The notes: generated by a model from the sequence alone, not told the origin. Positions 51,890-61,024 are shown, counted from the first letter of the stretch. The stretch is DNA of 64,000 nt from Arthrobacter livingstonensis (GCF_003219815.1 NZ_QJVD01000020.1:32478-96477), one strand, 5' to 3'. Numbers and translations: made by a program.

Positions 51890-52717
51890 ATGACTGAGCG
51901 AACAACCGGGTCAGGCGCCGGGAAGGATCCCGAGCCACCAACCGGCGTCCGGCCGGACAGGCCATCCGAGGCCGGCCGCGGCCGCCCGGGCGGCCCGCAC
52001 CCGGGAATCCTTGCCACCGTCAGTCTCGGAATTCTCCTGTTGTCACTGCTGCTGGCCGGCCTGTTGTCCGGCGGCCGGGTCTTTGTCTCCCCGTTTGCGC
52101 CGGCAGCGGAGGTGGCGCGGTTCTACCGGGAGAACGTGGCGGGGGTCCGGATTGCCGGCATGCTCCAATTTGGCTCGGCCGTGCCGCTGGGGATCTTCGC
52201 GGCCACAGTCTATGCCCGCGCGCTTCGGCTCGGCGTCAAGGTCCCCGGCCCCGCGATCGGCTATTTCGGCGGCATCGCGGCAGCCGTCTTCCTGATGTTT
52301 TCAGGCCTGGTGACGTGGCTGCTGAGCCGGCCCGAGATCACCGCGGACCAGACGCTGGCCCATGCGCTGGCATTCCTGGCCTTTGCCACAGGGGGCGTCG
52401 GCTTCGTCGTCGGCCTGGGCGTGTTGGTGGCGGGGATGGCGGTGCCCGCCTTGATCCTGCGGTTCATTCCCCGCTGGCTGGCCTGGACGGGGCTGGTCAT
52501 TGCCGCCTTGTCCGAACTCAGCTTCCTGTCCCTGGCCGTGGAACCACTGCAATTCCTGCTCCCGATTGGCCGCTTCGGCGGCATGCTGTGGCTGATTGCG
52601 GCCGGGTTCATGCTTCCCGTGAACCGCGCGGCGGCCAATGGGGACCCCGGCCAAGGCGCACTGGGGAGGCGCCCCACGGATGCAGCAGGCAAAGCGGGAC
52701 GGCAGGTGCAGCCATGA
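51890..52717 (+). CDS. DUF4386 family membrane protein
   Basis: A 275-residue membrane protein of the DUF4386 family. After a 45-residue disordered Pro/Gly-rich N-terminus there are about six or seven helices, beginning ILATVSLGILLLSLLLAGLL, with the family pattern FYRENVAGVRIAGMLQFGSAVPLGIFAATVYARAL after helix 1. The C-terminus is polar. Function unknown. ATG 51890 is preferred over ATG 51860 because AGGAGG (51873-51878) lies upstream, although at 11 bases. Its stop overlaps the start of the SDR gene (ATGA), so the two are translated together; a MarR gene is divergent. Confidence 0.82.
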   Translation: MTERTTGSGAGKDPEPPTGVRPDRPSEAGRGRPGGPHPGILATVSLGILLLSLLLAGLLSGGRVFVSPFAPAAEVARFYRENVAGVRIAGMLQFGSAVPLGIFAATVYARALRLGVKVPGPAIGYFGGIAAAVFLMFSGLVTWLLSRPEITADQTLAHALAFLAFATGGVGFVVGLGVLVAGMAVPALILRFIPRWLAWTGLVIAALSELSFLSLAVEPLQFLLPIGRFGGMLWLIAAGFMLPVNRAAANGDPGQGALGRRPTDAAGKAGRQVQP

Positions 52718-53529
52718 ACAGTCAAACGGGGACGGTTTCGGGGCTGATGGCGGGGAAAGTAGTGCTGGTGGTGGGCGCCAGCCGCGGCATGGGAGCGGGC
52801 ATTGCCGCCGCGATGGCACAGGCGGGTGCGCAGGTGGTGCTGGCCGCCCGCGACCAGGATGCGCTTGCGGACCGAGTCGGAGAAATCGAGGCGGCCGGCG
52901 GCCAGGCGCTGGCGTTGCCGGTGGACGTCCTGGATGAGGGGTCCGTCGTCGGGCTCCTGGAGGAAGTGGCGGGCCGTTTCGGCCGGCTCGACGCCGCCGT
53001 CAACAACGCTGCGGGTGGCGGACGGCCCCCGGCGCCGCTGGCCGAGTGGCAGAGCGCCGAGTTCGACAGTGCCATCGCCGTCGACCTGCGCGGGGTGTTC
53101 CTGTGCCTGAAATACGAGCTCGGGCTCATGCTCGGCAACCCCGACGGCGGCGCGATCGTGAACATCTCCTCCACCGCCGGCGAACAGGGCGTCAGCGGGC
53201 TGAGCGGATACGTTGCGGCGAAGTTCGGCGTCGGCGGGCTGACCCGGGTGGCCGCGCTCGACTACGCCGCGCAAGGCATCCGGGTCAACGCCATTGCCCC
53301 CGGGCCGATCCTCACCGACCGCCTCGCGGCTGCCGGGCCCCGGGCACAGGAGATGGCGGCCGCCGCCGTCCCGCTGGGGCGCCTGGGTCAGGTGCAGGAC
53401 ATTGCCGGGGCCGCCGTGTGGCTGTGTTCGGAACAGTCCGGCTTTGTCACTGGAACCGTGCTGGCGGTCGACGGCGGACGGCTGGCCGGGGTGCCGTCGT
53501 TCGCCCCCAATCGCGGACGGTCCGGCTGA
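52714..53529 (+). CDS. Short-chain dehydrogenase/reductase
   Basis: A 271-residue classical SDR. The cofactor motif is VVGASRGMGAGIAAAMA, with the GxxxGxG glycines near residue 20, followed by the NNAAGGG strand and the catalytic set Ser-Tyr-Lys in ISSTAGEQ and GYVAAKFGVGG. The C-terminal part has IAPGPILTDRL and VTGTVLAVDGG, as usual. The arginine after the second strand (AARDQDAL) suggests NADP preference. The substrate is unknown. Start ATG 52714 overlaps the DUF4386 stop by 4 bases. The pair likely responds to the divergent MarR regulator. Confidence 0.9.
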   Translation: MNSQTGTVSGLMAGKVVLVVGASRGMGAGIAAAMAQAGAQVVLAARDQDALADRVGEIEAAGGQALALPVDVLDEGSVVGLLEEVAGRFGRLDAAVNNAAGGGRPPAPLAEWQSAEFDSAIAVDLRGVFLCLKYELGLMLGNPDGGAIVNISSTAGEQGVSGLSGYVAAKFGVGGLTRVAALDYAAQGIRVNAIAPGPILTDRLAAAGPRAQEMAAAAVPLGRLGQVQDIAGAAVWLCSEQSGFVTGTVLAVDGGRLAGVPSFAPNRGRSG

Positions 53530-53548
53530 ATGGCCGGTGTCCGTGGGC

Positions 53549-53721
53549 ATATGCGCCTGACTGGAACCCAGTCTGACGCATAAGCCACGCAGTGTTTGGC
53601 CATGCGCAGGACTCGATACCAGTTGTGCGCATAGGCTGCTCTGCGCACAACTCGGCCTCAATCCTGCGCATGCGTAAAGCGGGCTTCAGCCATGCACGAC
53701 TCAGCGTGGATCCTGCGCATG
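53549..53721. repeat. Array of four short inverted repeats with TGCGCA ends
   Basis: Four hairpin units follow one another: 53549-53582 (TATGCG...CGCATA, inner ACTGG/CCAGT), 53602-53632 (ATGCGCA...TGCGCAT), 53642-53670 (TGCGCA at both ends), and 53691-53721 (related, one end changed to TGCACG). Each is 29-34 bases long with a GACTC-like centre in several units, and spacers are 10-20 bases. This is a REP-like array of a second family. Confidence 0.7.
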
Positions 53722-53725
53722 CGGG

Positions 53726-53766
53726 CGCCGGCCGTCGAGGGCAATGCTGTGGAGCCGGCGTTTTTT
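53726..53766 (+). terminator. Intrinsic terminator after the SDR gene
   Basis: CGCCGGC (53726-53732) pairs with GCCGGCG (53754-53760), followed at once by TTTTTT (53761-53766). It lies about 200 bases after the SDR stop, beyond the repeat array. Confidence 0.7.
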
Positions 53767-53851
53767 GTAGTCCCGCGTAAAGGAGGCCCAAAGGCCGCCC
53801 GCGGCCAGCGGGCCGTATAGCCGGACGGAAAAACGCTGGGCCGCCGTCGGC

Positions 53852-55561
53852 TCAGCCCAGCAGTGCCGCCTTGAGCGTGTCCAGGCCCACGGAGCCCAGG
53901 TTCAGCGCTTCGGTGTGGAAGTCGCGCAGGGAGAAGGCGGCGCCGTCCCGCAATGCGCGGGCGTCTCGGATTTCCTCCCACAGCCGCTGCCCGATCTTGT
54001 ACGACGGCGCCTGCCCCGGCCACCCCAGGTACCGGTTGAACTCAAAGTCGAGCTGCCCCGCGGAAATGTCCAGGTTCCTGCGAAGGAACTCCAGGCCGGT
54101 GTCGGCCGTCCACGTTCCCGATCCCCACCGGGCCGGAACCGCCAGTTCCAGGTGCACGCCGATGTCAAACACCACGCGGGCGGCACGCATTCGCTGGGCG
54201 TCCAGCATGCCCATTTTGTCGCCGGGATCCGCGAGGTAGCCCAGCTGGTCCATGAGCCGTTCCGCGTACAGGGCCCAGCCCTCACCGTGTCCGGACACCC
54301 AGCACACGTTGCGCCGCCAGTTGTTCAGCAGCCCGCTCTGGTAGGTGGCCGTGGCGATCTGCAGGTGGTGTCCGGGCACGCCCTCGTGGTAGACGGTGGT
54401 GGTCTCGGCCCAGGTGGTGAACGTATCCTCACCCTCGGGCACCGACCACCACATGCGCCCCGGCCGGGAGAAGTCGTCGGACGGGCCGGTGTAATAAATG
54501 CCGCCGTCCTGCGTGGGCGCAATTTTGCATTCCAGGCTTCGCATGATTTCCGGGATGTCAAAGTGCGATCCCGCCAGCCCGGCCACCGCGGCGTTGGAAA
54601 GCTTCTGCATCCATTCAGTCAGTGCGGCAGTGCCCTGGATCTGGCGGGCGGGGTCGGCATTAAGCAGGGCCTTGGCTTCCTCAATGGTGGCACCGGGCCG
54701 GATCTGCCCGGCCACGGCCTCCTGTTCGGCGATGATCCGCTCCAGTTCGGCCACGCCCCAGGCATACGTTTCCTCAAGGTCGACGGCGGAGCCCAGGAAT
54801 TCCCGCGAGGCCAGCGAGTAACGTTCCCGGCCCACGGCGTCCGCCAGGGGTGCCTGGGGCAGCAGTTCCTCGCGCAGGAAGGTGACGAGAGCGCCGTAGC
54901 CGGCCCGGGCCAGGTCAGCATTGGCGGCCAGGGCAGCGGTGAGTGGGGCCGGGAGGGAGGCCCCGGCGTCGACCGTTTCAGGAGTCAGTGACGCACCCCC
55001 GGCCAGCTTGGCAAAGAAGCCGTCCGCGGCGGCATGGCGTTCGCACTGCCCAATGACTGTGTCCACCTGCCGGCGCGCGGACACCAGGCCCTGGGCGGCT
55101 CCGGCCCGCAGCGAGGAAATGTAGCCGTCAACGGCCGCCGGCACGTTCGCCAGGCGGCCGGAAATGTGTTCCCAGTCGGTCACCGTCGCGGTGGGCATCA
55201 GGTCGAACGTGGCGCGGATTCCCTGCACGGGGGAGGCGATGTTGTTGAGTTCGGCCAAGGGCCAGCCACTCTCCAGGGTCTCCACGGCAAGTCCGAGCCG
55301 TTCGCGCATGGCGTGCAGGGTGACAACATCCACGCTGTCCACCGCTTCCAGTGTGGCGAGTTCGGCCAGGGCGCGGCGGGCGGCGCCGGCCAGCGCGTCG
55401 AGGCCGGCGGGGGAGAAATCGCGGTACTCCGTCTCGTAGCCGGGCAGGCCCAATTCGGTGGCGAATCCGGGATCGAGTGCCAGCAGTTTCTCCGTGTAGG
55501 CGTTGGCTGCGTCATCGATGGCGCTGGCGGGACGGGTCAGGCGGGAGGAGTCAGGTGTCAT
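53852..55561 (-). CDS. DUF885 family protein, probable zinc metallopeptidase
   Basis: A 569-residue protein of the DUF885 family. A VYHEGVPGHHLQIATA segment near residue 385 has the HExxxGHH arrangement of a zinc peptidase, and WVSGHGEGWALYAERLMDQLG further on is also conserved and may supply the third ligand Glu. EFNRYLGWPGQAPSYKIGQ near the C-terminus is typical. No signal peptide is visible, so it may be cytosolic. Biochemical activity is mostly untested in this family. It lies alone, convergent with the SDR gene and divergent from the FUSC gene. Confidence 0.85.
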   Translation of the reverse strand: MTPDSSRLTRPASAIDDAANAYTEKLLALDPGFATELGLPGYETEYRDFSPAGLDALAGAARRALAELATLEAVDSVDVVTLHAMRERLGLAVETLESGWPLAELNNIASPVQGIRATFDLMPTATVTDWEHISGRLANVPAAVDGYISSLRAGAAQGLVSARRQVDTVIGQCERHAAADGFFAKLAGGASLTPETVDAGASLPAPLTAALAANADLARAGYGALVTFLREELLPQAPLADAVGRERYSLASREFLGSAVDLEETYAWGVAELERIIAEQEAVAGQIRPGATIEEAKALLNADPARQIQGTAALTEWMQKLSNAAVAGLAGSHFDIPEIMRSLECKIAPTQDGGIYYTGPSDDFSRPGRMWWSVPEGEDTFTTWAETTTVYHEGVPGHHLQIATATYQSGLLNNWRRNVCWVSGHGEGWALYAERLMDQLGYLADPGDKMGMLDAQRMRAARVVFDIGVHLELAVPARWGSGTWTADTGLEFLRRNLDISAGQLDFEFNRYLGWPGQAPSYKIGQRLWEEIRDARALRDGAAFSLRDFHTEALNLGSVGLDTLKAALLG

Positions 55562-55651
55562 GGCCCGAGCCTATCGCCCGTGCCCGGCGGGCTACCGGAT
55601 GGGCAGCAATTCTGCAGGGCGCGGCGGCCCCGGGCTGGCATACTGGGACTC

Positions 55652-57802
55652 GTGTCCGCCATGCAGGCAGTGGCAGTGACCGTCAAGAGGTCGCTGCGGC
55701 TCGATTTTTCCCAGTCGGACCCCGTCGTTGCGGCGCGCAACGCGCTTGGGGTCGCCGTTCCGCTGGTGATCGGCATCGCCCTGGGCAACGTCCCGATCGC
55801 CGTATTTGGGGCAGTGGGCGCCCTGTTTGCCTCCTTCGCCGACCGCCCCGGCAGCTACCGGCTCCGCCTGGTGCGGATGAGTGCCACGTCGCTGGCGGTG
55901 GGGATCGGCGGCGGGCTGTCCGTGCTGTGCGGGCATTCCGTGCCGTTGTCGCTGCTGCTGGTCGCAGTGTTTGCGTTCGCCGCGGGAATGCTGCTTTCGC
56001 TCGGTGCCAATGTGGCCCAGGTGGGCATCGCGGGGACGGCCGTGGCGATTGTGCTCAACCGCTTCCCGCTCCCGCCGTCGGGCGCACTGGGCATCGCTTC
56101 CGTCATCGCAGCGGCAGGCCTGGTGCAGAGCCTGCTCGCCATTGCCGGCTGGCCGCTGCACCGCCACGCCCCGGAACGGGCCGTGCTGGCGGAGTTGTAT
56201 GCCGGATTGGCGTCCCGCGCCCGCTCGGCGCACCCGAAGATGACGGCGCCAGGCGCCGGCGCACTGTTGGACAAGGCGCGGCAAACGATCACCGGATTTG
56301 GCCACGGGCACGGTCCCAGCATGCGGTCCTACCGCGGCCTGTTGGACGAGGCCGAGAGGATCCGGCTGGAGGTGATGGCCCTGGGCTACTGCCTGGAACG
56401 GTTTGGGCGGGCGGCGAAGGACGAGCAGTACGACGCCGTCCAGCGGCTTCTGCGGGAAGCAGGCCTTGCGCTGGAGGCAGTTTCCGGCTCCCTGCGCAAG
56501 GGCACGGTCTTTGACGACAGTGTCCTGGCCCCCGTCACGGACGCGGCGGCACTGGTTACCGATGTGATGGCCCGTTATCCGGACTCGCCCACGGGCCGTT
56601 TTGCGTCCCTGCATGCCAGGGCCCTGGCCGGGCAACTGCGTGCGTGTGCCCGCATGGTCACCCCGGGCGCCGTCGAGGGCAGGATGGCGGAGGAGACCGC
56701 CCGGGTGGGCGGGGTGAGGATGTCGCTGCAGGCGCCAATGGACACCATCCGGGCCAACCTGCGCCTTGACTCGGCCATCTTCCGGCACGCGATCCGGCTG
56801 ACGGTGCTGGTAACGGCCACCGACTGGCTGGCCCGGCTGCTGCCCGGCAACGACAGGGGCTATTGGATTTCGCTGATGGTGCTGCTGCTCCTGCGGCCGG
56901 ACTTCGCCGCGACCCTGCACCGCACCAGTTCGCGCCTGGCAGGAACCCTGGTGGGGCTGGGGATCGGCACGGCCGCGACGTTCCTCGTGGGCCCGGACAA
57001 TCCCTACGGGCTGGTGGCCCTGGTCCTGGTGTTTGTGTTTGGCGTCCGCATCTCGGGTGCCCCGAATGCGTTCTTCATGGGCATTTGGACCGCAGCCTAC
57101 CTGGTCGCATTGCTGGACCTGGCCGGGATTCCCGCCGGCGCGGTGGCCCTGCCACGCCTTCTGGACACGCTGGTGGCGGGCATCTTGGCCGTTGCCGCGA
57201 CGGTGGTGTGGCCGGCCTGGGAGCGGACGTACCTGCCGACCCGCATCGCCGAGCTGCTGGGCGCATACCGGCGCTACCTGCTGGCCATTACGGATCCAGA
57301 GCCGAATAAGGAGAGAATCGATTCCAGCCGGATCCAGGCGCGCCTGGCCAGGTCCAACGCGCAGTCGTCGCTGGAGCGCACCCAGGCTGAGCCCGTTGCC
57401 GGGCAGGCCAGACTCTTTGCCGGCGAGGGAGTCCTGGTCCAAAGCCACCTCCTGGTGCAGGCCGCCATGGTTATTGACGCCGCCCGGCTCTCGCTGCGGG
57501 CGGGCGGCCAGCCGGTCGAGGGGCTGATGTGGCAGCTGGGTCCGTTCATGGCCGACTGCGCGGCCACCCTGAAAGTCTGTGAAACGGCAGCAGTGCACGG
57601 TGCCGCACCCCGCGGCGCCGTGGCCCTGCGGGCGTCGTACCTTGCGCTGAAGGAAACCATGGAACGGGACCCGGTCCAGGTCGAGACGGTGCAGCTGGCG
57701 GTTCTGGACGCGGCGGACCGGATCGCGAACTCGCTGGACACCATCACCCACCTGCTGCGCGAGCGGGACAAGGCGGCTGCGGAACGGGCTGGAGGGCACT
57801 AG
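55652..57802 (+). CDS. FUSC family membrane protein
   Basis: A 716-residue protein with the two-part layout of aromatic acid exporters and fusaric acid resistance proteins. An N-terminal bundle of about six helices (VAARNALGVAVPLVIGIALGN to about residue 165) is followed by a soluble helical domain (about 170-370) and a second bundle (about 375-540) with YWISLMVLLLLRPDFAATLHRTSSRLAGTLVGL, the FUSC signature. The C-terminal 170 residues are helical and cytosolic. It may export aromatic acids or similar compounds. GTG 55652 or ATG 55661 could be the start. It is next to a toxin-antitoxin pair but not likely linked to it. Confidence 0.85.
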   Translation: MSAMQAVAVTVKRSLRLDFSQSDPVVAARNALGVAVPLVIGIALGNVPIAVFGAVGALFASFADRPGSYRLRLVRMSATSLAVGIGGGLSVLCGHSVPLSLLLVAVFAFAAGMLLSLGANVAQVGIAGTAVAIVLNRFPLPPSGALGIASVIAAAGLVQSLLAIAGWPLHRHAPERAVLAELYAGLASRARSAHPKMTAPGAGALLDKARQTITGFGHGHGPSMRSYRGLLDEAERIRLEVMALGYCLERFGRAAKDEQYDAVQRLLREAGLALEAVSGSLRKGTVFDDSVLAPVTDAAALVTDVMARYPDSPTGRFASLHARALAGQLRACARMVTPGAVEGRMAEETARVGGVRMSLQAPMDTIRANLRLDSAIFRHAIRLTVLVTATDWLARLLPGNDRGYWISLMVLLLLRPDFAATLHRTSSRLAGTLVGLGIGTAATFLVGPDNPYGLVALVLVFVFGVRISGAPNAFFMGIWTAAYLVALLDLAGIPAGAVALPRLLDTLVAGILAVAATVVWPAWERTYLPTRIAELLGAYRRYLLAITDPEPNKERIDSSRIQARLARSNAQSSLERTQAEPVAGQARLFAGEGVLVQSHLLVQAAMVIDAARLSLRAGGQPVEGLMWQLGPFMADCAATLKVCETAAVHGAAPRGAVALRASYLALKETMERDPVQVETVQLAVLDAADRIANSLDTITHLLRERDKAAAERAGGH

Positions 57803-57904
57803 CCGCCTGAGTGATTGAAGGGGTTTATTCGGTGGCTCATGACTGGAAATCAACCAGGCGCGGTCCAGGAGTTCAGAACAAGTTTCCCTCTTCATATCCA
57901 TGGC

Positions 57905-57931
57905 TTCCGGCGGTATAATGAATCTACGGAA
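57905..57931 (+). promoter_or_regulatory. Promoter and operator of the toxin-antitoxin pair
   Basis: A perfect TATAAT -10 box lies at 57914-57919; TTCATA at 57891-57896 (17-base spacer) is a weak -35. The -10 is inside an inverted repeat TTCCG (57905-57909) and CGGAA (57927-57931), a plausible site for autoregulation by the antitoxin. The antitoxin ATG follows at 57950 with AAGGAT upstream. Confidence 0.6.
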
Positions 57932-57949
57932 ACTAAGGATGGTTGGGCC

Positions 57950-58477
57950 ATGAGCACCGCTTTCACTGAAGCCGCGCATGTGGCGGCGCTCGAGCAGGCG
58001 GTCGTAAACATGCATCGCAGCCTGGAAGTGCTGGGTGCTGCTGCGGCTGCGCTGGATGTGCCCGTCTCCCCGCAGATGGCACGTGGCATCCAAGTGACGG
58101 AGAACGCCTGGCGGGCCATGGAACAGGAGTTCGGTCTGCACGCGGGCTCGGTCGTGGCCAAACTGCTGGGTTCCACCGCCCGGTCGATGACCGGCTTCGC
58201 CAACGACCGAAGGAATGCCGGGAAACTGCTCGGCATCCGCCGGCGCAATGTCTACCTGTACCCGGGGTTTCAGTTCGACCGGGTCACGGGGGCCGTCTTG
58301 CCGGTCATCCCGAAATTGCTGTTGTTGGCGGACCGATTGGGTGTCAGCCACGAGGGCTTGGCGCTTTGGCTGTGCGACCGCACCGGCCAACTCCACGATG
58401 ACCGCCCGGTGGATCACCTGCAGGAGCCCGACCTCATACTCGCGGCAACCGAGAACCATTTCGGGGTTGAGTGGTAG
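57950..58477 (+). CDS. Xre/MbcA/ParS-type antitoxin of a RES toxin pair
   Basis: A 175-residue antitoxin. The C-terminal half has the DUF2384-like toxin-binding pattern: GKLLGIRRRNVYLYPGFQFD, then VIPKLLLLADRLGVSHEGLALWL and a DDRPVDHLQEPDLIL end, as in antitoxins that block RES or ADP-ribosyl toxins. The first 60 residues are helical and Ala-rich without an obvious Xre helix-turn-helix; DNA contact may come from the middle part instead. ATG 57950 follows a TATAAT promoter and AAGGAT. Its stop overlaps the toxin start by 7 bases. This pair lies between the FUSC gene and accE. Confidence 0.8.
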   Translation: MSTAFTEAAHVAALEQAVVNMHRSLEVLGAAAAALDVPVSPQMARGIQVTENAWRAMEQEFGLHAGSVVAKLLGSTARSMTGFANDRRNAGKLLGIRRRNVYLYPGFQFDRVTGAVLPVIPKLLLLADRLGVSHEGLALWLCDRTGQLHDDRPVDHLQEPDLILAATENHFGVEW

Positions 58478-59088
58478 TCGGCCCGCGCGGCGAATTTGTG
58501 CCCCAGGAATTCGTTCTGGCGGCCGGTTCGTCGCTGTATCGGCTGTTCAGCAACGGTCCCGATCGGCGCGCCAACCAGTTCAACCCGGGCTTCGGGCCCC
58601 GCACGCGGTTCGCTTTCTTCGGCAACACCAAAGTGCCGGTGCTCTACGCGGCGGCCACGGAAGAAGGGGCGGTGTGTGAAACGCTGCTTCATGACATACC
58701 GCTGGGCGGCGGTGACCTGCGCCCGGACGACTACGCCGACAAAGTCATGGCACGGTTAACCTCGGTGAGACCCTTGCAACTGGCATCATTCATGGGCGTC
58801 GGGTTGAGGATGCTGGGTATCGACGCCTCAGAAATAACAGCGACAGCCGCATCCCACTTTGGCGAGACCGTGCTGTGGGCCACGGCAGCACATGAGGCCG
58901 GTTTCGACGGTGCTGTCTGGATGAGCCACCGCTGCAACACCGACCGGGCCTACGTGTTTTTCGGTGACCGCATGTCCGCCAGCGACTTGGTGATGGATCC
59001 GACCTGGGCCCGAGCCTTCGGACTGGAACCTGACCTAACTTGGCTGTCCGACTTTTGCGCCCCGCTCCACATAAACGTCGGGTGGTAG
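58471..59088 (+). CDS. RES-domain toxin
   Basis: A 205-residue RES-domain protein. The three namesake residues are in place: Arg in SSLYRLFSN (R24), Glu in EEGAVCETLLHD (E70) and Ser in FDGAVWMSHRC (S152). RES toxins degrade NAD+ in the cell and stop growth until the antitoxin is restored. GTG 58471 overlaps the antitoxin end, so translation is coupled and toxin made only after antitoxin. All catalytic positions are kept, so the toxin should be active. It is convergent with accE, 42 bases away. Confidence 0.87.
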   Translation: MVVGPRGEFVPQEFVLAAGSSLYRLFSNGPDRRANQFNPGFGPRTRFAFFGNTKVPVLYAAATEEGAVCETLLHDIPLGGGDLRPDDYADKVMARLTSVRPLQLASFMGVGLRMLGIDASEITATAASHFGETVLWATAAHEAGFDGAVWMSHRCNTDRAYVFFGDRMSASDLVMDPTWARAFGLEPDLTWLSDFCAPLHINVGW

Positions 59089-59130
59089 ACGGGTTGGGCG
59101 CCCCCACGCGTATCCAGCCGGGGCGTCAAG

Positions 59131-59340
59131 TCAGCTTCGCGAACGCCGCCAGGCACCCGGTCCGGGCTTCGGGGCCAGGTTAAGTTGCGTTCGGCGCGCC
59201 CAAGCCCGGGTGGCCGGCTTGGCCGGCTCCGGCCCATCACCGCCATGCAGGGCAAGCACGACGGCGGTCACGGCCGCAAGTTCTTCGGCGGTCGGCTGCC
59301 CCCTGGTCACCGATACCACTGGGTTGGGTTCGGGGATCAC
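59131..59340 (-). CDS. accE: Acyl-CoA carboxylase epsilon subunit
   Basis: A 69-residue epsilon subunit of actinobacterial acyl-CoA carboxylase. The conserved [21 protein letters not shown] motif near the start is diagnostic; the rest is Pro/Arg-rich and disordered. Epsilon subunits tighten the alpha-beta complex and raise activity. GTG 59340 overlaps the accD stop by 4 bases (GTGA), so it is translated with accD. In Mycobacterium tuberculosis accE5 is followed by maf; here the next gene downstream is the convergent toxin gene instead. Confidence 0.88.
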   Translation of the reverse strand: MIPEPNPVVSVTRGQPTAEELAAVTAVVLALHGGDGPEPAKPATRAWARRTQLNLAPKPGPGAWRRSRS

Positions 59341-60920
59341 AGCGGGATGTTCCCATGCTTCTTCGCGGGCAGGCTCGCCCGCTTGTCGCGCAGGGCGCGC
59401 AGGCCCTTGATGAGCTGAATGCGGGTGTCGGAAGGGGCGATGACGGCGTCAACATAGCCCAGCTCGGCGGCCTGATAGGGGTTCAGCAGCTCGTCCTCAT
59501 AGCCGCGCACAATCTCTGCGCGGCGGGCCTCGACGTCGCCGCCATCGGCCTGCACCGCGGCGAGGTCGCGCCGATACAGGATGTTGACGGCGCCCTGGGC
59601 TCCCATGACGCCAATCTGGGCCGTGGGCCAGGCCAGGTTCAGGTCCGCTCCGAGCTTCTTGGAGCCCATGACGATGTATGCTCCGCCGTAGGCCTTGCGC
59701 GTGATCACGGTCAGCTTCGGCACGGTGGCTTCGGCATAGGCGTAGAGCAGTTTGGCGCCGCGGCGGATGATGCCCTGGAATTCCTGGTCCTTGCCGGGCA
59801 GGAAGCCCGGCACGTCCACGAGCGTGATGATGGGGACGTTGAAGGCGTCGCAGTTGCGCACAAAGCGGGCGGCCTTCTCGGAGGCGGCAATGTCCAGGGT
59901 GCCGGCGAACTGCAGCGGCTGGTTCGCCACAATGCCCACCGTGTGGCCCTCAATCCGGCCATAGCCGATGATCACGTTCGGCGCGTAGAGGGACTGCATC
60001 TCCAGGAAGTGGGAGTCGTCCAGGATCTGCTCGATCACGGCGCGCATGTCGTAGGGCTGGTTGGCGGAGTCCGGAATCAGCGCATCCAAGGCCAGGTCGC
60101 CGTCGTCGAGCTCCAACTCCTGGTCATGCTCGGCGACGGGGGCCTCGGCCAAGTTGTTCGACGGCAGGAAATCAAGAAGTTCGCGGACAAACTCGATGGC
60201 GTCGGCCTCGTCCGTGGCGAGGTACGTGGACGTGCCGGTGTTGGCGTTGTGCTGGCGTGCCCCGCCGAGGGTCTCCATGTCAACATCCTCGCCCGTCACC
60301 GTCTTGATGACGTCGGGGCCGGTGATGAACATGTGGGACGTTTTGTCCACCATGACGATGTAGTCCGTCAATGCCGGGGAGTAGGCCGCGCCCCCGGCGC
60401 ACGGGCCCATGATGAGCGAGATCTGCGGGACCACGCCGGAGGCGTGGACGTTGTTGCGGAAGATGTCCGCGAACATGGCAAGAGAGGCCACTCCCTCTTG
60501 AATGCGGGCGCCGCCACCGTCGTTGATGCCCACCACGGGGCAACCGTTGCGCAGTGCAAATTCCTGGACCTTGACGATCTTTTCGCCGTTGACCTGGCTC
60601 AGTGAGCCGCCGTAGACGCTGAAGTCCTGGCTGTAAACCGCCACGAGCCGCCCGTCCACTGTGCCGTAGCCGGAGACCACGCCGTCGCCCAGCGGTTTCT
60701 TCTTCTCCATGCCAAAGGCGTGCGAGCGGTGCACCGCCAAGGCGTCAAATTCCACAAAGGAGCCCGGGTCCACCAGCAGGTCGATGCGCTCGCGGGCCGT
60801 GTGCTTGCCCTTCGCATGCTGTTTCTCGACCGCAGCCTCTCCGGAGGGCACCGCGGCCTGGGCCATCCGGTCACGGAAATCGGCAATCTTGCCTGCAGTT
60901 GTCGAAAGGTCGTGGCTCAT
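59337..60920 (-). CDS. Acyl-CoA (propionyl/acetyl) carboxylase beta subunit
   Basis: A 527-residue carboxyltransferase of the AccD5/PccB type. It has [19 protein letters not shown] near the N-terminus, [16 protein letters not shown] and the crotonase-fold oxyanion glycines in [16 protein letters not shown], then [16 protein letters not shown] and [17 protein letters not shown] in the C-terminal half. It moves carboxyl from biotin to acetyl- or propionyl-CoA, making malonyl- or methylmalonyl-CoA for fatty acid or odd-chain metabolism. ATG 60920 (GGAG upstream) is preferred over the longer frame. birA is divergent; the alpha subunit is encoded at 34166-35968. Confidence 0.95.
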   Translation of the reverse strand: MSHDLSTTAGKIADFRDRMAQAAVPSGEAAVEKQHAKGKHTARERIDLLVDPGSFVEFDALAVHRSHAFGMEKKKPLGDGVVSGYGTVDGRLVAVYSQDFSVYGGSLSQVNGEKIVKVQEFALRNGCPVVGINDGGGARIQEGVASLAMFADIFRNNVHASGVVPQISLIMGPCAGGAAYSPALTDYIVMVDKTSHMFITGPDVIKTVTGEDVDMETLGGARQHNANTGTSTYLATDEADAIEFVRELLDFLPSNNLAEAPVAEHDQELELDDGDLALDALIPDSANQPYDMRAVIEQILDDSHFLEMQSLYAPNVIIGYGRIEGHTVGIVANQPLQFAGTLDIAASEKAARFVRNCDAFNVPIITLVDVPGFLPGKDQEFQGIIRRGAKLLYAYAEATVPKLTVITRKAYGGAYIVMGSKKLGADLNLAWPTAQIGVMGAQGAVNILYRRDLAAVQADGGDVEARRAEIVRGYEDELLNPYQAAELGYVDAVIAPSDTRIQLIKGLRALRDKRASLPAKKHGNIPL

Positions 60921-61024
60921 CTGTACTCCGGCTCGATAGGTGGCAGCTTGCTTTCCCTTAAGTAGGAACCGCACAAAAGGGAAAACACTACTGACAGTCT
61001 AATAACGGATACGGCCCGGGCCTG

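Larger units (their letters stand above)
53530..53851. other. Intergenic region with repeats and terminator
   Basis: These 322 bases between convergent genes (SDR and DUF885) hold the four-unit inverted-repeat array at 53549-53721 and the terminator at 53726-53766. The remaining 85 bases, next to the DUF885 end, show nothing further. No gene was seen. Confidence 0.6.

Noticed and set aside
53549-53721. Possible tRNA or small RNA gene
   Set aside because: The folds are separate short hairpins with related ends; no cloverleaf or CCA-type end could be drawn.
55592-58459. 955-residue open frame antisense to the FUSC and antitoxin genes
   Set aside because: It runs across two unrelated real genes and their intergenic region, which only a chance frame would do.
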